From: Carassius auratus
Taxonomy: Eukaryota > Chordata > Actinopteri > Cypriniformes > Cyprinidae
Reading direction: 5' to 3'
Length of the DNA stretch: 64,000 nt
Assembly (NCBI RefSeq): GCF_003368295.1
Contig: NC_039281.1
Coordinates: forward strand, 5,125,481 to 5,189,480
Shown: positions 40,330 to 50,830 of the stretch, piece after piece
How the letters are laid out: the number at the start of each line of letters is the position of its first letter
How positions within the stretch are numbered: the stretch's first letter is position 1
Translations under genes and position numbers: made by a program
The notes under the pieces: generated by a model
What the model was told of the DNA's origin: nothing
Seen by the model: only the letters and a program-made list of their open reading frames with translations
The model's database searches: none

Positions 40330-40620
40330 AGTTTTGTTGGGGACATTTCAGCCCACACATCAAAGTCCTATACGATATTATTTTTCAAGTGTCCTTCTAC
40401 AACGCCAAAGATGACTTCAGCGAATCGATAGAGAGGCAAAAATGAAAAGAAGCCTCCGGTCGGCCCCCGAGGCCAGAAAATCTGCGAGCGACCCCTTTTT
40501 CTGAACTTTAGGAATTCCTTTGCAGGCTTTTTCAGCGTGAGAAAGTAAAGACTCCAGCTGCAGCCAGATGAAGGTAAGAACAATGCAAGGACAGAACCGC
40601 TGTTCGGATGAGACGGGTGT
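40330..40620. promoter_or_regulatory. GC-richer block upstream of pitx2
   Basis: About 290 bases stand out by GC and CpG content. They end in a good splice donor pattern (AAG then GTAAGAA, 40574). It may be an alternative non-coding first exon of pitx2 or an enhancer. Confidence 0.3.
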
Positions 40621-41677
40621 GATTGTCATTGGAAAAAAGAAAAAAAAAGTTATTCGTCGATTGAAATATTATTGATCTAGACATTTTTCTATAATTTTAT
40701 GGATTAGTAAAATCAGTGTTTTTCTGATGTCTTTAAAATCATAACATAGATGGTTTTATAAAGAAGATAAAAAAGGGATTTGTAATTGGAAACTAACAAT
40801 ATGCAGATTTATGTAAACGAAGACTGTGATTGATAAATAAATTAATCTGTAGGCTATTAAACAATTAAAGAAAAATAAAAAAAATATTGGGAAAAGCAAC
40901 GCTGTAGTATTTTGTAGCGCAAATTTCAATACACTTTGCACACGGAGGATGGAGGATGAGGTATGTAGCTACTAGATACATCTATTTTATTTGCAACAAC
41001 AAAGAGATGCTCAATGAGTTCGTTTTAGTTTGATTTGTATCGGGTAATTGCAGTAGATAATAACACCAGTCAGCGTGCAGAATTACAGATAAACATGCTT
41101 GTCATTTTAGGCTCCCAGGCCTATTAAAGCTGTGATTGAGAGAGTGGGGTATTCCAGCACAGACTTGGGAATTCCCCCATGGCCGAGTGCATTAATTACT
41201 TGCTTAACGGATGTATGACCCACAATGTAAAAAACGGATTAGGCGCGTGTCCGGTCTGCTTCGCTCGCGTGAGATGCGGATGGAAATCAGTCCGATGCAC
41301 GCAGATCTTTAAAGATTATTTGCATGCAAGCCAGCTGTTCACTTCGTTAAGCACACACACTTTTCAGCAGAAGTTAGCCTAGTATTTGAAACTACAGCAA
41401 TGTTTTTAGTAAAAAAAAAAAAAACAAAAAAAAAAAAAAAAATTACTGTTATACAAATAAAATAAAAATTAAATTAATAAATCAAAATAATGTGTTTTCA
41501 GCCAATGATTTTCATCACATTTGTAAATATACCTTCTCAGTTTTGGATAAGACTATTTGTGTTATCGAAATATATCATGGACTACATGTGATAATTTAAA
41601 ATACCTTAATAATGGGCCTATAAACATTTCTGCTCCATTTTGGTGGTCATAGTTTTAAATAGGATTCGATATGAACA

Positions 41678-41681
<4 letters not shown>

Positions 41682-41742
<61 letters not shown>
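41682..41742. repeat. (TA)n microsatellite
   Basis: About 60 bases of TA. Confidence 0.97.
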
Positions 41743-41744
<2 letters not shown>

Positions 41745-42039
41745 AATACAGTAATGGAATAGCAATTATGTTATAATAATAAAATAAATAAATAAATATC
41801 CTAAATAAAGCTTTAAATTATTTAACCTAGGCCTACATGTTCATGTAAACTTTCATTTTCTGATTTCTTATATTAGTCGGCATCTCTGTTTCTTAACATA
41901 CGAATAAATTAACGTAGACAACTTTTACACAATTGTCCGTTTGCAGTTAAAGAAAAAAAAACCTTGATTTGATTAGTATTACTAATCCGCGTTCGTCGGG
42001 TTAAAATTGCTGGTTGAATTAACTTATTAACGTGTTTTA

Positions 42040-42305
42040 ATGGCTAATTTGTTGTCTAATTTAGCCTACCGTTTCGCATCACAAAGTTCACCCCTCTACT
42101 TGTTGGTTGTGCATACAAACACACCCACCGTGGCACGCATGCACACGCACGCGCTTATACACACAAACTCTCATTCACGCCCACGCGCTGTCAGTCAAAG
42201 CTCGGGAGAGGGGGAAATGCACCACTCTGCGTCTTTCTGGGGAAAAAGTTCCAGTCGTGGAGGCTCTGCAGAAAATATAAGTTACTAAAGCAATTTGTGA
42301 GTTTG
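42040..42305 (+). promoter_or_regulatory. pitx2: Candidate pitx2a promoter
   Basis: This CpG-containing stretch lies just upstream of the candidate first exon. It ends in AATATAAG (42274-42281), spaced like a TATA box from a start near 42306. It contains alternating CA/CG-rich sequence (about 42110-42190). The call depends entirely on the exon assignment downstream. Confidence 0.3.
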
Positions 42306-42563
42306 TCGCTTAAGACACTCTGGGTTGAATGTAATATAGCTTATGTATGTTTTCGCGTTCTTTGAGAGAACCCAGATATATCCCTAGTCGATCAAATTGG
42401 AAAAGAAGAGGTTACGCTCCTTTCGGACCTGGTAGCAGCAGTTTATGTACCCGGACAACATCAAGTGCAAAGATAAACTTGTTCAGAGGGGTGGAATTTA
42501 TATATTTTTTAAAGAAATTCAAGACTGGCACGGCTGCAAAGCGCCGCTTTTATCCAACCAGTG
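42306..42563 (+). other. pitx2: Candidate non-coding first exon of pitx2 isoform a
   Basis: An upstream non-coding exon is needed because the a coding exon starts at a splice acceptor. The best candidate ends in AGTG before the strong donor GTAAGTG at 42564, about 2 kb upstream of 44621. A TATA-like AATATAAG at 42274-42281 would place the start near 42306. The stretch is less AT-rich than its surroundings. An alternative donor (AAG before GTAAGAA) lies at 40573-40574 after another GC-richer block. Both are inferences, and transcript ends would decide between them. Confidence 0.4.
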
Positions 42564-43889
42564 GTAAGTGCATTTGACACCCTATCTTGAATGTGAGATA
42601 ATGCAAGTGAAGGAATTCGTTCCACCTCAGGGTTGCCAGCCACGGGTGAACTTCAGCTTTAGTGTAGTTTGATGGAGAGACATGATAAGTGATGCTTTGG
42701 CAGGTCTCGCCTTGACTTTGCAGTTTATAATATATCGGTAACATTGTGAGACAAACGGGACAATGACAATTTTATAGTTATAGCGTGTAATTTACATGAA
42801 CACGTGTATTACTGATTAGCACAAGCACAAATATATTATGCTAACGAAATCTGCTTTCAAAAATGGCAAACAACCAAATACATAAAGTTTCAAATAATTT
42901 AAAATAAGTTATAATTAATAGGTACTTTAAATCATTTTTAAATTCTCGTTGCAACATTCCTAAAATTGGTATTTTTGAATTATCTGCGATGAAATTAACA
43001 ATTTCAATTAAAAGATACATTTAAGCAAATACCAGTTATCGAAATATATTACCATTTCGCTAATACAGTGGTATCAAATTCTTAATTTATACACCAGTAA
43101 ACAAGGATTAATTAAGCTTAGTTAAAAATAAATAATAATAATAGCTAATAATTCACACAAGCAAAGCTAAATTAAACCACTTTATTAATAAATCTTTACT
43201 GGCGCGCGAGACTGAGACTATCATGGTGCTATCTCTTTTAAGTGATAACAATAGGCTATTACATTTTTTATTTTTAAAGAAACGATTTTCCCAAAATAAT
43301 TATTGAATCAAAATTAGCAAAGAATATTTTATTATTATTATTATTATTATTATCAGTAGTTATATTATGCTCTGCTGTTGTTATTGTTTACACTACATTT
43401 TAATTAGGCCTATAGTAGTATATATAATATATATATAATATACACATATACACACACACATACATACATATACATATATACACACACATATACATATACA
43501 TATATATACACACGTTTTCTGGGTACATATTTTCATGTTTATGAACTTGCATCGATGTAGGCTACCCCAAGGTAAAATCTTATGTACTTTACCTTGTTAG
43601 AACACATTTTTTAACATGACATTTGTATTCAGTTCGCGTAAAACAACACCAAAAAACTACAAATCTACAAATAAATAAATAAATTCAGTTCAGTCAATCC
43701 GTTCATAATGTTAACGAAATAAGTAGCCAAGTCTAAATAAAAACGAAACGGATGCCATGAAGACGCTCCGATAAATGGCCATTTCACAGCCTACTTTGTG
43801 TGAAACATAATTAGACAATTATTTAGAATAATTTTGTAACTTTATACTAGCATCTCAAAATAATAATAGGATTATTTACTTTGGCCCTC

Positions 43890-44200
43890 ACACGAATGGC
43901 ATATTACGCGGCGCACATATACAAAGAAACGCAGACTAATTTAATTTCCATGCCTTGGACTAAAGGCACAGATGTGAGGCAGGTGATATAAGGGGAGGGC
44001 TGAAGCAAAACGTTGCATTCGGCGAGAGAGGAACAAAAATGGAGATGGAAAACGGTTAACAGCAGGATTGCATGCAAATTTCCGACTGAAATTATCATAA
44101 GCAAACAGCTGAAGCCTGGGCTAATAAAGGCCCATCTGTGTTACTTCATATCGGGTTAGTATAGAGCTGCGATAATGAATTTTGTAATATCCAACCGACA
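43890..44200. promoter_or_regulatory. Candidate conserved element upstream of the a-type coding exon
   Basis: This is a balanced-composition, repeat-free block in the intron upstream of the a coding exon. It includes an octamer ATGCAAAT (44072-44079). It stands out from the AT-rich simple sequence at 43330-43510. No alignment was available, so the regulatory reading is a guess from composition and position. Confidence 0.25.
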
Positions 44201-44642
44201 GACATCTCAATCAGATACTAATCCCCTGATTTTACCGCGGAATCACTCAACTTCCAGTTCTCAAACTGCTCTCTTTCTTTCACTGACACACACGCGATGC
44301 ATGGTTTCTCCTCTTCGTGCATTGTTGTCATGTGTGTTTGGAGACACGAGTCTTCATTAGGAGGGGCAAGAGGAATTCAAGGGATTTCAAAACAAATTAT
44401 GGGGAATGTTCACGTCCCATTACAGACAGGAACTATCCAATATATGAATGTATTTGAAATATAGCCTATCATTATTGAGTGGCCCAGCCGGCCATGTGAA
44501 AAAAAAAACAACAACTAAATATTCTCAAACAGAAGTTGGCCAACACATATGACGATTCCTGACATAACATGAACATTTTAATTAAATATAAAATAAACAT
44601 TTCTGATTTTTTTTTCACAGGTGCTCAGCGTTAATCTAACAG

Positions 44643-44688
44643 ATGGACTCCCACTGCCGCAAACTTGCATCAACGTGTGCACAATTAG
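44643..44688 (+). CDS. pitx2: pitx2 isoform-a first coding exon
   Basis: This is the alternative N-terminal exon of the a-type transcript. It encodes 15 residues (MDSHCRKLASTCAQL) plus one base of a split codon. The pattern CRKL-S-C-QL matches the PITX2A N terminus known from mammals. A pyrimidine-rich acceptor ending CACAG precedes position 44621, so the exon is 44621-44688 with a 22-base 5' leader. The donor GTAAG starts at 44689. The trailing G joins the AG at 48583 to make a Glu codon, the same phase used by the c exon. The predicted a isoform is 269 residues: 15 from here, one junction Glu, 66 from the shared exon and 187 from the last exon. The short N terminus is the only difference from isoform c. 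The call is firm although the exon is tiny, because sequence, phase and splice sites all agree. Confidence 0.92.
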
Positions 44689-45589
44689 GTAAGAAGATCT
44701 TGGTGAATGACAATCTCCAGAGAAGATCTGGATTCATTAATATTCTCGGCTTGTTTAAACACCTCAACATTGTCTGGCCTATATAAAATAGCTAGAAAAA
44801 CTGGTCTGTGTAAAAGTAAGGCGAGTGTAAACTACCTTTTGGTGTTTGACATTTGACTGGCTATAAGGAAAGCGGAACCATTAGATGTTTATAGTCATAG
44901 ATGGACATCTGGTGGTAGGACGCGATCATACATGGATAAGTGAGAACGTCTTTGGTAAGGTCTCGCGGCTTATTTAGATGACTTAAGAGTTTTAAAGCCA
45001 AAGTCGGTGTGATTTGAAAGGTTTATAATCTCTAAAATATCTTGAATTTGTTCAAACAAAATACTGATCCGATTCTTCAAAATGCAATATAGCCTATTTG
45101 TGTTTAGGTGATCACGTGCGTCCTCAATGGAAAAAAAAACAAAACAAAACAAAACAAAACAGTGGACATTAAGATAATAAACATGAGATAGTCCTATTGC
45201 CTAATTTGAATTACAATTTAGAATGATAGACTGTATAAGGCATATTACGCGCAAATATATATCCATTTTCTATTTCTATAATTTAGTGCACAAGGACGAT
45301 TAAAACAGAAACGTAAAACGACTAAATTAAGACAGTAAGGGAAAAACTGTACAGGCTACTGGAAGGATGGTACTTAATGCGTGGCCGCTCTCCAGGTCAT
45401 CTGGCATCTTCATTAAGCTAATTAAAGCAAACTAAAAACAAATCACAACACTTTAATCCGTTTGTCATCATAACACATTTGCCATTGTCATTTGGACTAG
45501 AACCAATACAGCTATAGCGGATAAGAGATAAAACAAAAAAGTAAGCATAAAATGCAAACAGCAGTGTAAGGGGAAAAGACACTGGAGCG

Positions 45590-45930
45590 ACTTGATTACC
45601 GACAACCTCTCCTCCGCAGTAATATATGCAGAACTTGTTGGATAGACTCGGGGGAAAAGTAAATGTGTAATGAAAGCCTCCTCGTGAGGAGGAATATACT
45701 AATGGAAGAATCTAATGTCATCTTAATCCTATGGAAAAGGCTTTGTCGTCTCCCTTATATTGACTGAATTGGTAATTAATGGCTCTGTGGTGCGCCATGG
45801 CCAATAATCCACAGCAGGCTGTTAGAGCGTTCTGAAGCATTTTGGGGGTCCAGGATAAATACAGAGCAATAATTTAGTCCACATCTATCAGTGCATTTAA
45901 CAAGAATAGAGTTATGCAACTTTGTCTATG
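45590..45930. promoter_or_regulatory. Candidate conserved non-coding element with FoxH1 and bicoid sites
   Basis: This block is free of simple repeats and of interspersed-repeat patterns, unlike its flanks. It holds the bicoid/Pitx core TAATCC twice (45724-45729 and 45805-45810). The second overlaps a FoxH1 consensus AATCCACA (45806-45813). Such a composite could respond to both Nodal input and Pitx2 itself. Conservation was judged by eye only. Confidence 0.35.
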
Positions 45931-46336
45931 GAATTCTGATGCACACAATTAATATTTATGTGCGTATAAACATATTCTGAGGTCCAGAATAATCAAGACA
46001 TTAATGTTGTTTGTATATTTTATATTAATTCATATATATTACAAATTCAAAATGAATAAAATAAAACTGAAGGGCAAGTGTGAGAAAACAAACCGAAACA
46101 TGATCTTTAATAATGTGCAGTGTTTCGAGGTCACATTCTCATACAAAAAGACCTGTACATACAAGATTTGCTGGTTCCAAGACCATATATTATGCCATAA
46201 ATTAATATCCAGTACCAAGAGCGTGAGCTGAATCAAAGTCAGAGAAGGAGATGGTCGGGACATTTTCATAAGAACCAGACTGCCTTTTCTCTTTTCTCCG
46301 TTTTTTCCCCTACTAGTGTGTTTGACATTTCAGGTG

Positions 46337-46338
<2 letters not shown>

Positions 46339-46408
<70 letters not shown>
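46339..46408. repeat. (AT)n microsatellite in a pitx2 intron
   Basis: About 70 bases of AT; a second shorter TA run lies at 46430-46446. Confidence 0.97.
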
Positions 46409-46411
<3 letters not shown>

Positions 46412-47259
46412 GACAGCACGGGAAGCAAAATATATATATATATATAAAGTGAGAGAGTTCAGTAGTTCATTTTGTTACACAAATCTTCTTAAGGTTTTTT
46501 TTTTTTTTTTTTTTTTTCTGTGATAGAACTAAGAAATGCAGTTCGGGAAATGTATAAATAAATTAAAGTTAATTAGGGCTAATAAATAAATGGGTTCTTT
46601 TTTCAATAAAACAATGTGGTTATTACGCATGTAAATTATTGCAGTATTTTGAAGGAATTTAAGACAACAAGGCTTAAAGTCATTAAAGATGTTCGTTTAA
46701 AATTCTTAAACAAATGAGCGTCTGATAAGCCTAATCAGATCAAATAGCTACTCTGAAAAGCAAAGTGGGAGCTTTCTCCCGCGAAATAATCACGGGCCCA
46801 AGGCGCACAAATGTAACTCACCAAAGTGCTTTCAGTCCCGAAATCAAATTGGATAACTAATGTAAGCAGGAATAAAGTCAGGAAGAAATTATTTCTGATT
46901 TTTTTTCTATTTATTCTTTAAAGTTACGGTTATTATTCATAATATAATACCATTACCTATATAACAGTCTAGAACTGAGCTTAACGAATTTGTAACGCGG
47001 TCTGTAGCTGTCAACTCATTGTCGCGAAGAATCATCGTGACAAAAGCGGAACTTTCATTCAGAAGTGAGCATGGTGCGCCATAACACGTTTGTGGGCCTA
47101 TTTGGTTCTGCCAATTGCTGAGATTATTGATTATTTATGCTTTGACAGAAATCTGTGTTGGAGTTAAAATGTTAATAAAAAAGCTGTCTTGATAATACGT
47201 GCTGAGAAAAAGTTGAACCATTGCCAGGTGTGCTATGAGAAATTTCACATTTTGCTTTA

Positions 47260-47770
47260 ACACAAGTCGTTTTATGGTCGGTTGGCCATAAAATCTGTCT
47301 TGTATAGGCTCTAATGTTCCGTCAGATTGTGGGCGGAGTCTGTGTGACGTCAGGACGCATAGAGAAGCTCGGTTGGACGGATAGAAAGACAGCTGAAATG
47401 AAGAGCGAGCGCTGTGATGTGCAGGAGAGTGTGTGTGCGTGTGTGTGTATGCAAGTGGATGGATATGATATCACATACCTGTCCCTGTCACTCTGGCTCT
47501 CCTTGTAGCTCTCGACTGAAACGGAGATATATTTTACCCATTTGAAACGAAAAAAAAATATTTAAGTCTCTTCAGCACTGGGTTTATTTCTATTACGATA
47601 AAAGCCGTTTGAGGAGTATCGACTGGTTTAAGTGAGAAAGGAGCACTGACAACGCTTGCCATTACTTCACTACTGGACACATTATTTCTTTCTTTATTTT
47701 TTATATTTGTGACCTTCGCTGAGGAAGTTATATCTGCTTGCGAACCCTCCGCGAAACGCTTGTGTTATTC
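47260..47770 (+). promoter_or_regulatory. pitx2: pitx2c promoter and 5' leader with GC box and full CRE
   Basis: The region immediately upstream of the c-type ATG is GC-richer than the flanks. It has a GC box (GGGCGG, 47331-47336) and a perfect palindromic cAMP-response element TGACGTCA (47345-47352). A weak TATA-like CATAAAA sits near 47287. An ATG at 47398 opens a 36-codon upstream reading frame ending in TAG at 47506-47508. No strong splice acceptor leads into the c exon, which fits a self-contained first exon. The exact start of transcription cannot be placed. Confidence 0.5.
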
Positions 47771-47942
47771 ATGACCTCTATGAAGGATCCGTTGAGTTTG
47801 GACCACCATCACCACGTTGCCGGGAGTAAACACGTACCGCTTACGATGACCTCTAGTCTGCAACCGCTCCAGCGGTCTGTGGACTCGAAACACAGGCTGG
47901 AGGTACACACGGTTTCTGACACCTCCAGTCCAGAGTCCGTAG
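47771..47942 (+). CDS. pitx2: pitx2 isoform-c first coding exon
   Basis: This exon encodes the 57-residue N terminus of the c isoform, the form used in heart and left-right patterning in vertebrates. It begins MTSMKDPLSLDHHHHVAG and ends with a segment close to the mammalian PITX2C ending (SKHRLEVHT followed by SDTSSPE). The ATG at 47771 is chosen because the open frame upstream has no other ATG and human PITX2C starts with a similar Met-x-x-Met-Lys pattern. A second in-frame Met at codon 4 could also be used. The exon ends with G before the donor GTAAGC at 47943, in the same phase as the a exon, so both splice to 48583. No good acceptor is needed if this is the first exon of a transcript from its own promoter. 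A His-rich stretch (four His) lies at residues 12-15. Confidence 0.96.
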
Positions 47943-48582
47943 GTAAGCCCTGATCCTCTGAAGAGATATTTAACTGGAGTGTTTTCGGGTTTGTTGTCAG
48001 TTACCAAACCGTTTAAAACTTCTCCCTCAATTTGAAAACAGAATAGGTGCAGTGTGAGGCATGCAAATATATCGAGACATGAAACTGGCAGTTAGCTGAT
48101 TCATAGGACTATTGAAGTAGGCTACATAAGTCATGCCCTTTGACAGGTCTTTATTTACTTAAAATGTGTGTGAAAATGTGGGCTTCTCACAAATGTTTAC
48201 AATATGTGGCATTGAGCTTTGTATGGAATAATGCAAACACTCCCTAACCCCAATGTTCCTTTTTTATTCGTATGATGAAAAAGACATGTTTGCGTTCATT
48301 GTGGTTAAAATATTTTCTAAACATTGATTTTTAGATTTTTTTTTACTTGGATTTTTAGTTTAGGAATATCATTAATTAAATTAGATCAAATCGTTTAATT
48401 GTTACCAGGGAACCTACGTGTTACTATGATGTCAAATATTTTAAATTCAATAAAACGGAATTAGATTTATGTCCCTCACAAATGACACTTCTCTAATGTG
48501 TCAAAACTGAGCCTGAAGCTTAAAAATTGTTCCTATTGGACTAAATATTTATTGTAAAATACTGTATTCCTTTGCATTGCAG

Positions 48583-48782
48583 AGAAAGAGAAGGGGCAGA
48601 GTAAAAACGAAGATTCGACTGATGACCCATCGAAAAAGAAGAGACAGAGGCGGCAACGAACGCATTTTACTAGCCAACAGCTCCAGGAACTGGAGGCCAC
48701 TTTTCAGCGGAATCGTTATCCGGACATGTCCACCAGAGAGGAGATCGCTGTCTGGACTAATTTAACAGAGGCTCGAGTCAGA
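48583..48782 (+). CDS. pitx2: pitx2 shared exon, N-terminal part of the homeodomain
   Basis: This exon is common to both isoforms and is spliced to either upstream coding exon. It starts after a TTGCATTGCAG acceptor and ends before the donor GTAAGT at 48783. It completes a Glu codon and adds 66 residues. An acidic and lysine-rich lead (KEKGQSKNED, then DDPSKKKRQ) runs into the homeodomain, which starts at about residue 79 of isoform c (RRQRTHFTSQQL). Homeodomain helices 1 and 2 are encoded here, and the exon closes at ARVR just before the recognition helix residues VWFKN. Splitting the homeodomain between positions 46 and 47 is the usual arrangement in paired-like genes. The basic KKKRQRRQR run is a likely nuclear localisation signal. 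The sequence is almost identical to mammalian PITX2, which makes the identification secure against the paralogues pitx1 and pitx3 when read with the other exons. Confidence 0.98.
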
Positions 48783-48832
48783 GTAAGTTTTAGAAATCAA
48801 ATAACATTGAAGTATTATGTGATAAAGCTCAT

Positions 48833-48870
48833 ATATATATATATATATTATTATTATTATTATTATTATA
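48833..48870. repeat. (AT)n then (ATT)n in the last pitx2 intron
   Basis: AT units give way to ATT units about 50 bases after the splice donor. Confidence 0.95.
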
Positions 48871-49089
48871 ATTATCCACTATATTCAAAGTTCAAATTAA
48901 ACATTTTAAATAGGCTACTAAAAAAAAGTAGCTAATAAATGTGTGTATACACAAGCTTACAATAGGCCTACTTAAAAAAAACTATTATGCAGGCACTGTG
49001 CGCTCTTAAGCCTACTATCTGAATTGTAATGATGTTAATTTAGGTTACATGCTAAATATGACTTTATTTAATCGTTTATATATAAACCT

Positions 49090-49400
49090 GCCACTGTTTG
49101 GATAAAGGTTAATTATGGGTGAGACAAGTTGTTTGCAGTCACCATACGTGACGTCCTAATGATGACAGACCTTAATGGAGTCACACGGTCTCGTTTAAAG
49201 AGGTGTAAAGCTTGTCTTTTGTGATTGTCATTATTGTGTTGTATGCTTAAGGTTAGTGTGGGAGAATACACATTCGAAGCGTCGGGCCATGGTCGGGCCA
49301 CTGACCGCTTAAGACTGGATGTGTATTGGGATTCCCGGGATCAGACAAGATTCCGGGTGACTGATAGTTAGGGAACCTAACTACGTTTAACACCACCACC
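49090..49400. promoter_or_regulatory. Candidate left-side (Nodal-responsive) asymmetric enhancer of pitx2
   Basis: The last intron (48783-49546) carries two FoxH1 consensus sites in opposite orientation: AATACACA at 49265-49272 and TGTGTATT at 49320-49327. SMAD-type CAGAC motifs flank them at 49166-49170 and 49342-49346. A T-box half site AGGTGT lies at 49201-49206. The stretch is GC-richer than the rest of the intron and repeat-free. In vertebrates the asymmetric enhancer of Pitx2 is intronic and depends on paired FoxH1 sites. Position and content match, but function is inferred. Confidence 0.5.
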
Positions 49401-49546
49401 CATATCATTTAGCCATCTTCCCAAAACAAACCGAGCAGTGGCTCATTCTGAAAACTTAGTATCGACGTTTTCATTGTATGCATTGGTTAAGGGAATAATT
49501 ATGGAGTCTGATTATGAAACTAAACGAATTTCTACATTTGTTGCAG

Positions 49547-50110
49547 GTGTGGTTCAAGAATCGACGGGCAAAATGGAGGAAAAGGGAGAGGAACCAACAG
49601 GCCGAGCTGTGTAAAAACGGTTTCGGCCCTCAGTTCAACGGACTTATGCAGCCCTACGATGACATGTATCCCAGCTACACTTACAACAACTGGGCTGCAA
49701 AGGGGCTCACGTCGGCCTCTCTGTCAACCAAAAGCTTCCCCTTTTTCAATTCCATGAACGTCAATCCGCTGTCGTCTCAGGCCATGTTCTCTCCTCCTAA
49801 CTCCATCTCTTCAATGAGCATGTCCTCCAGTATGGTTCCTTCTGCGGTCACCGGCGTACCCGGATCAAGTTTAAACAGCCTCAATAACTTGAATAACCTC
49901 AGCAACCCCTCTCTAAATTCGGGGGTTCCCACGCCGACGTGCCCTTACGCCCCACCGACACCTCCGTATGTTTACCGGGACACCTGTAACTCCAGTCTTG
50001 CCAGTCTGAGACTGAAAGCTAAGCAGCACTCGAGTTTTGGATACGCGAGCGTGCAGAATCCAGCCTCCAATCTTAGCGCTTGTCAGTACGCGGTGGATAG
50101 ACCGGTGTAA
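49547..50110 (+). CDS. pitx2: pitx2 last coding exon: recognition helix, transactivation region and OAR domain
   Basis: The exon follows a TTTGTTGCAG acceptor and encodes 187 residues, ending in TAA at 50108-50110. It opens with VWFKNRRAKWRKRERN, the third homeodomain helix. Lys at homeodomain position 50 (residue 128 of isoform c) gives bicoid-type binding to TAATCC. The middle is rich in Ser, Asn, Pro and Met (for example NSLNNLNNL), as in the vertebrate PITX2 activation region. Near the end, SSLASLRLKAKQHS (residues about 273-286 of isoform c) is the OAR motif that tunes activity and protein contacts. The protein closes with QYAVDRPV, as in mammalian PITX2. The full proteins, 269 (a) and 311 (c) residues, are close to mammalian lengths. 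No frameshift or stop is seen, so the gene looks functional. Confidence 0.98.
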   Translation: MWFKNRRAKWRKRERNQQAELCKNGFGPQFNGLMQPYDDMYPSYTYNNWAAKGLTSASLSTKSFPFFNSMNVNPLSSQAMFSPPNSISSMSMSSSMVPSAVTGVPGSSLNSLNNLNNLSNPSLNSGVPTPTCPYAPPTPPYVYRDTCNSSLASLRLKAKQHSSFGYASVQNPASNLSACQYAVDRPV

Positions 50111-50765
50111 GAGACGATTGTAGAATTTACAATCCCGAATCCCAGGAACGAGAGACTACACTTTTTGTTTCAAAGGCACTAGAAGAATAAAGCACTGAAA
50201 CGCGTCCAATCCTGTGATGGAATGCCAGGCGGGAAATGGAAGGCGAACGTGCCATTTCTAATAGCCTAAGATTAATTCTCTACACTAGCAATTGCACACA
50301 AGCCAGTGAAGAGTTTGTGACACCAGAATATTTAAAAAAATAAAAGTAAAAAGCTCATTTATTTTGACGTTTCAACTTTTGGACAATAATTGACTGAACG
50401 GTTGTATATAGGATATACATATATCTTAATACCATCTTCAATTTTTATAATTGCTCTAAAGCTCTAACTCTTGAGCATTTATAAGAATTCCGTTTAACAC
50501 CGCATGTGGAAAAGGTACAGGAATCATGTCTTGCTTGCGTTCAAGGGAATGTACATACTAAACGCACCAAGTCGTGTTGATATTATAAATTTATTATTAA
50601 ATGTCTTTGTGAATATAGATCTAGATTAGCAACCCTGGGTAATAATACAAAACTGTTTCTGCGAAATGAACTTGGTTTTTGCTCTGTGTATAATATTTGG
50701 TACGGATTTTTTGTTTCGCTTTTCAACATCCCAAAAATAAACTATTGTGTTCTATTTAATGGAAG
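50111..50765 (+). other. pitx2: pitx2 3' untranslated region with two polyadenylation signals
   Basis: The sequence after the stop codon is AT-rich and non-repetitive. AATAAA occurs at 50186-50191 and again at 50736-50741, which would give a very short and a roughly 650-base 3' UTR. A Pumilio-type TGTATATA lies at 50403-50410. A long T tract follows at about 50809-50830 and marks a natural limit. The end point is inferred from the second signal, not from transcript data. Confidence 0.6.
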
Positions 50766-50830
50766 TAAATATATTGTCTAAAAAAATTAAAAACGTTTTC
50801 TTCACATTTTTTTTTTTTTTTTTTTTTTTT

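Larger units (their letters stand above)
44689..47259 (+). other. pitx2: pitx2 intron between the a and c exons
   Basis: This intron for the a transcript holds an (AAAAC)n tract (about 45131-45161), an (AT)n tract (46339-46408) and a T tract (about 46495-46517). Three repeat-free blocks look constrained by eye: about 45590-45930, 46690-46900 and 46980-47260. No exon resembling the mammalian isoform-b exon was recognised. Confidence 0.6.

Noticed and set aside
47738..47770. Earlier start for pitx2 isoform c
   Set aside because: The codon at 47738 is TTG; the first in-frame ATG is at 47771 and fits the mammalian start.
49514..49546. Extension of the pitx2 last-exon frame upstream with a start at 49514
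   Set aside because: The added residues come from intron sequence; the acceptor at 49545-49546 and the homeodomain reading fix the exon start at 49547.
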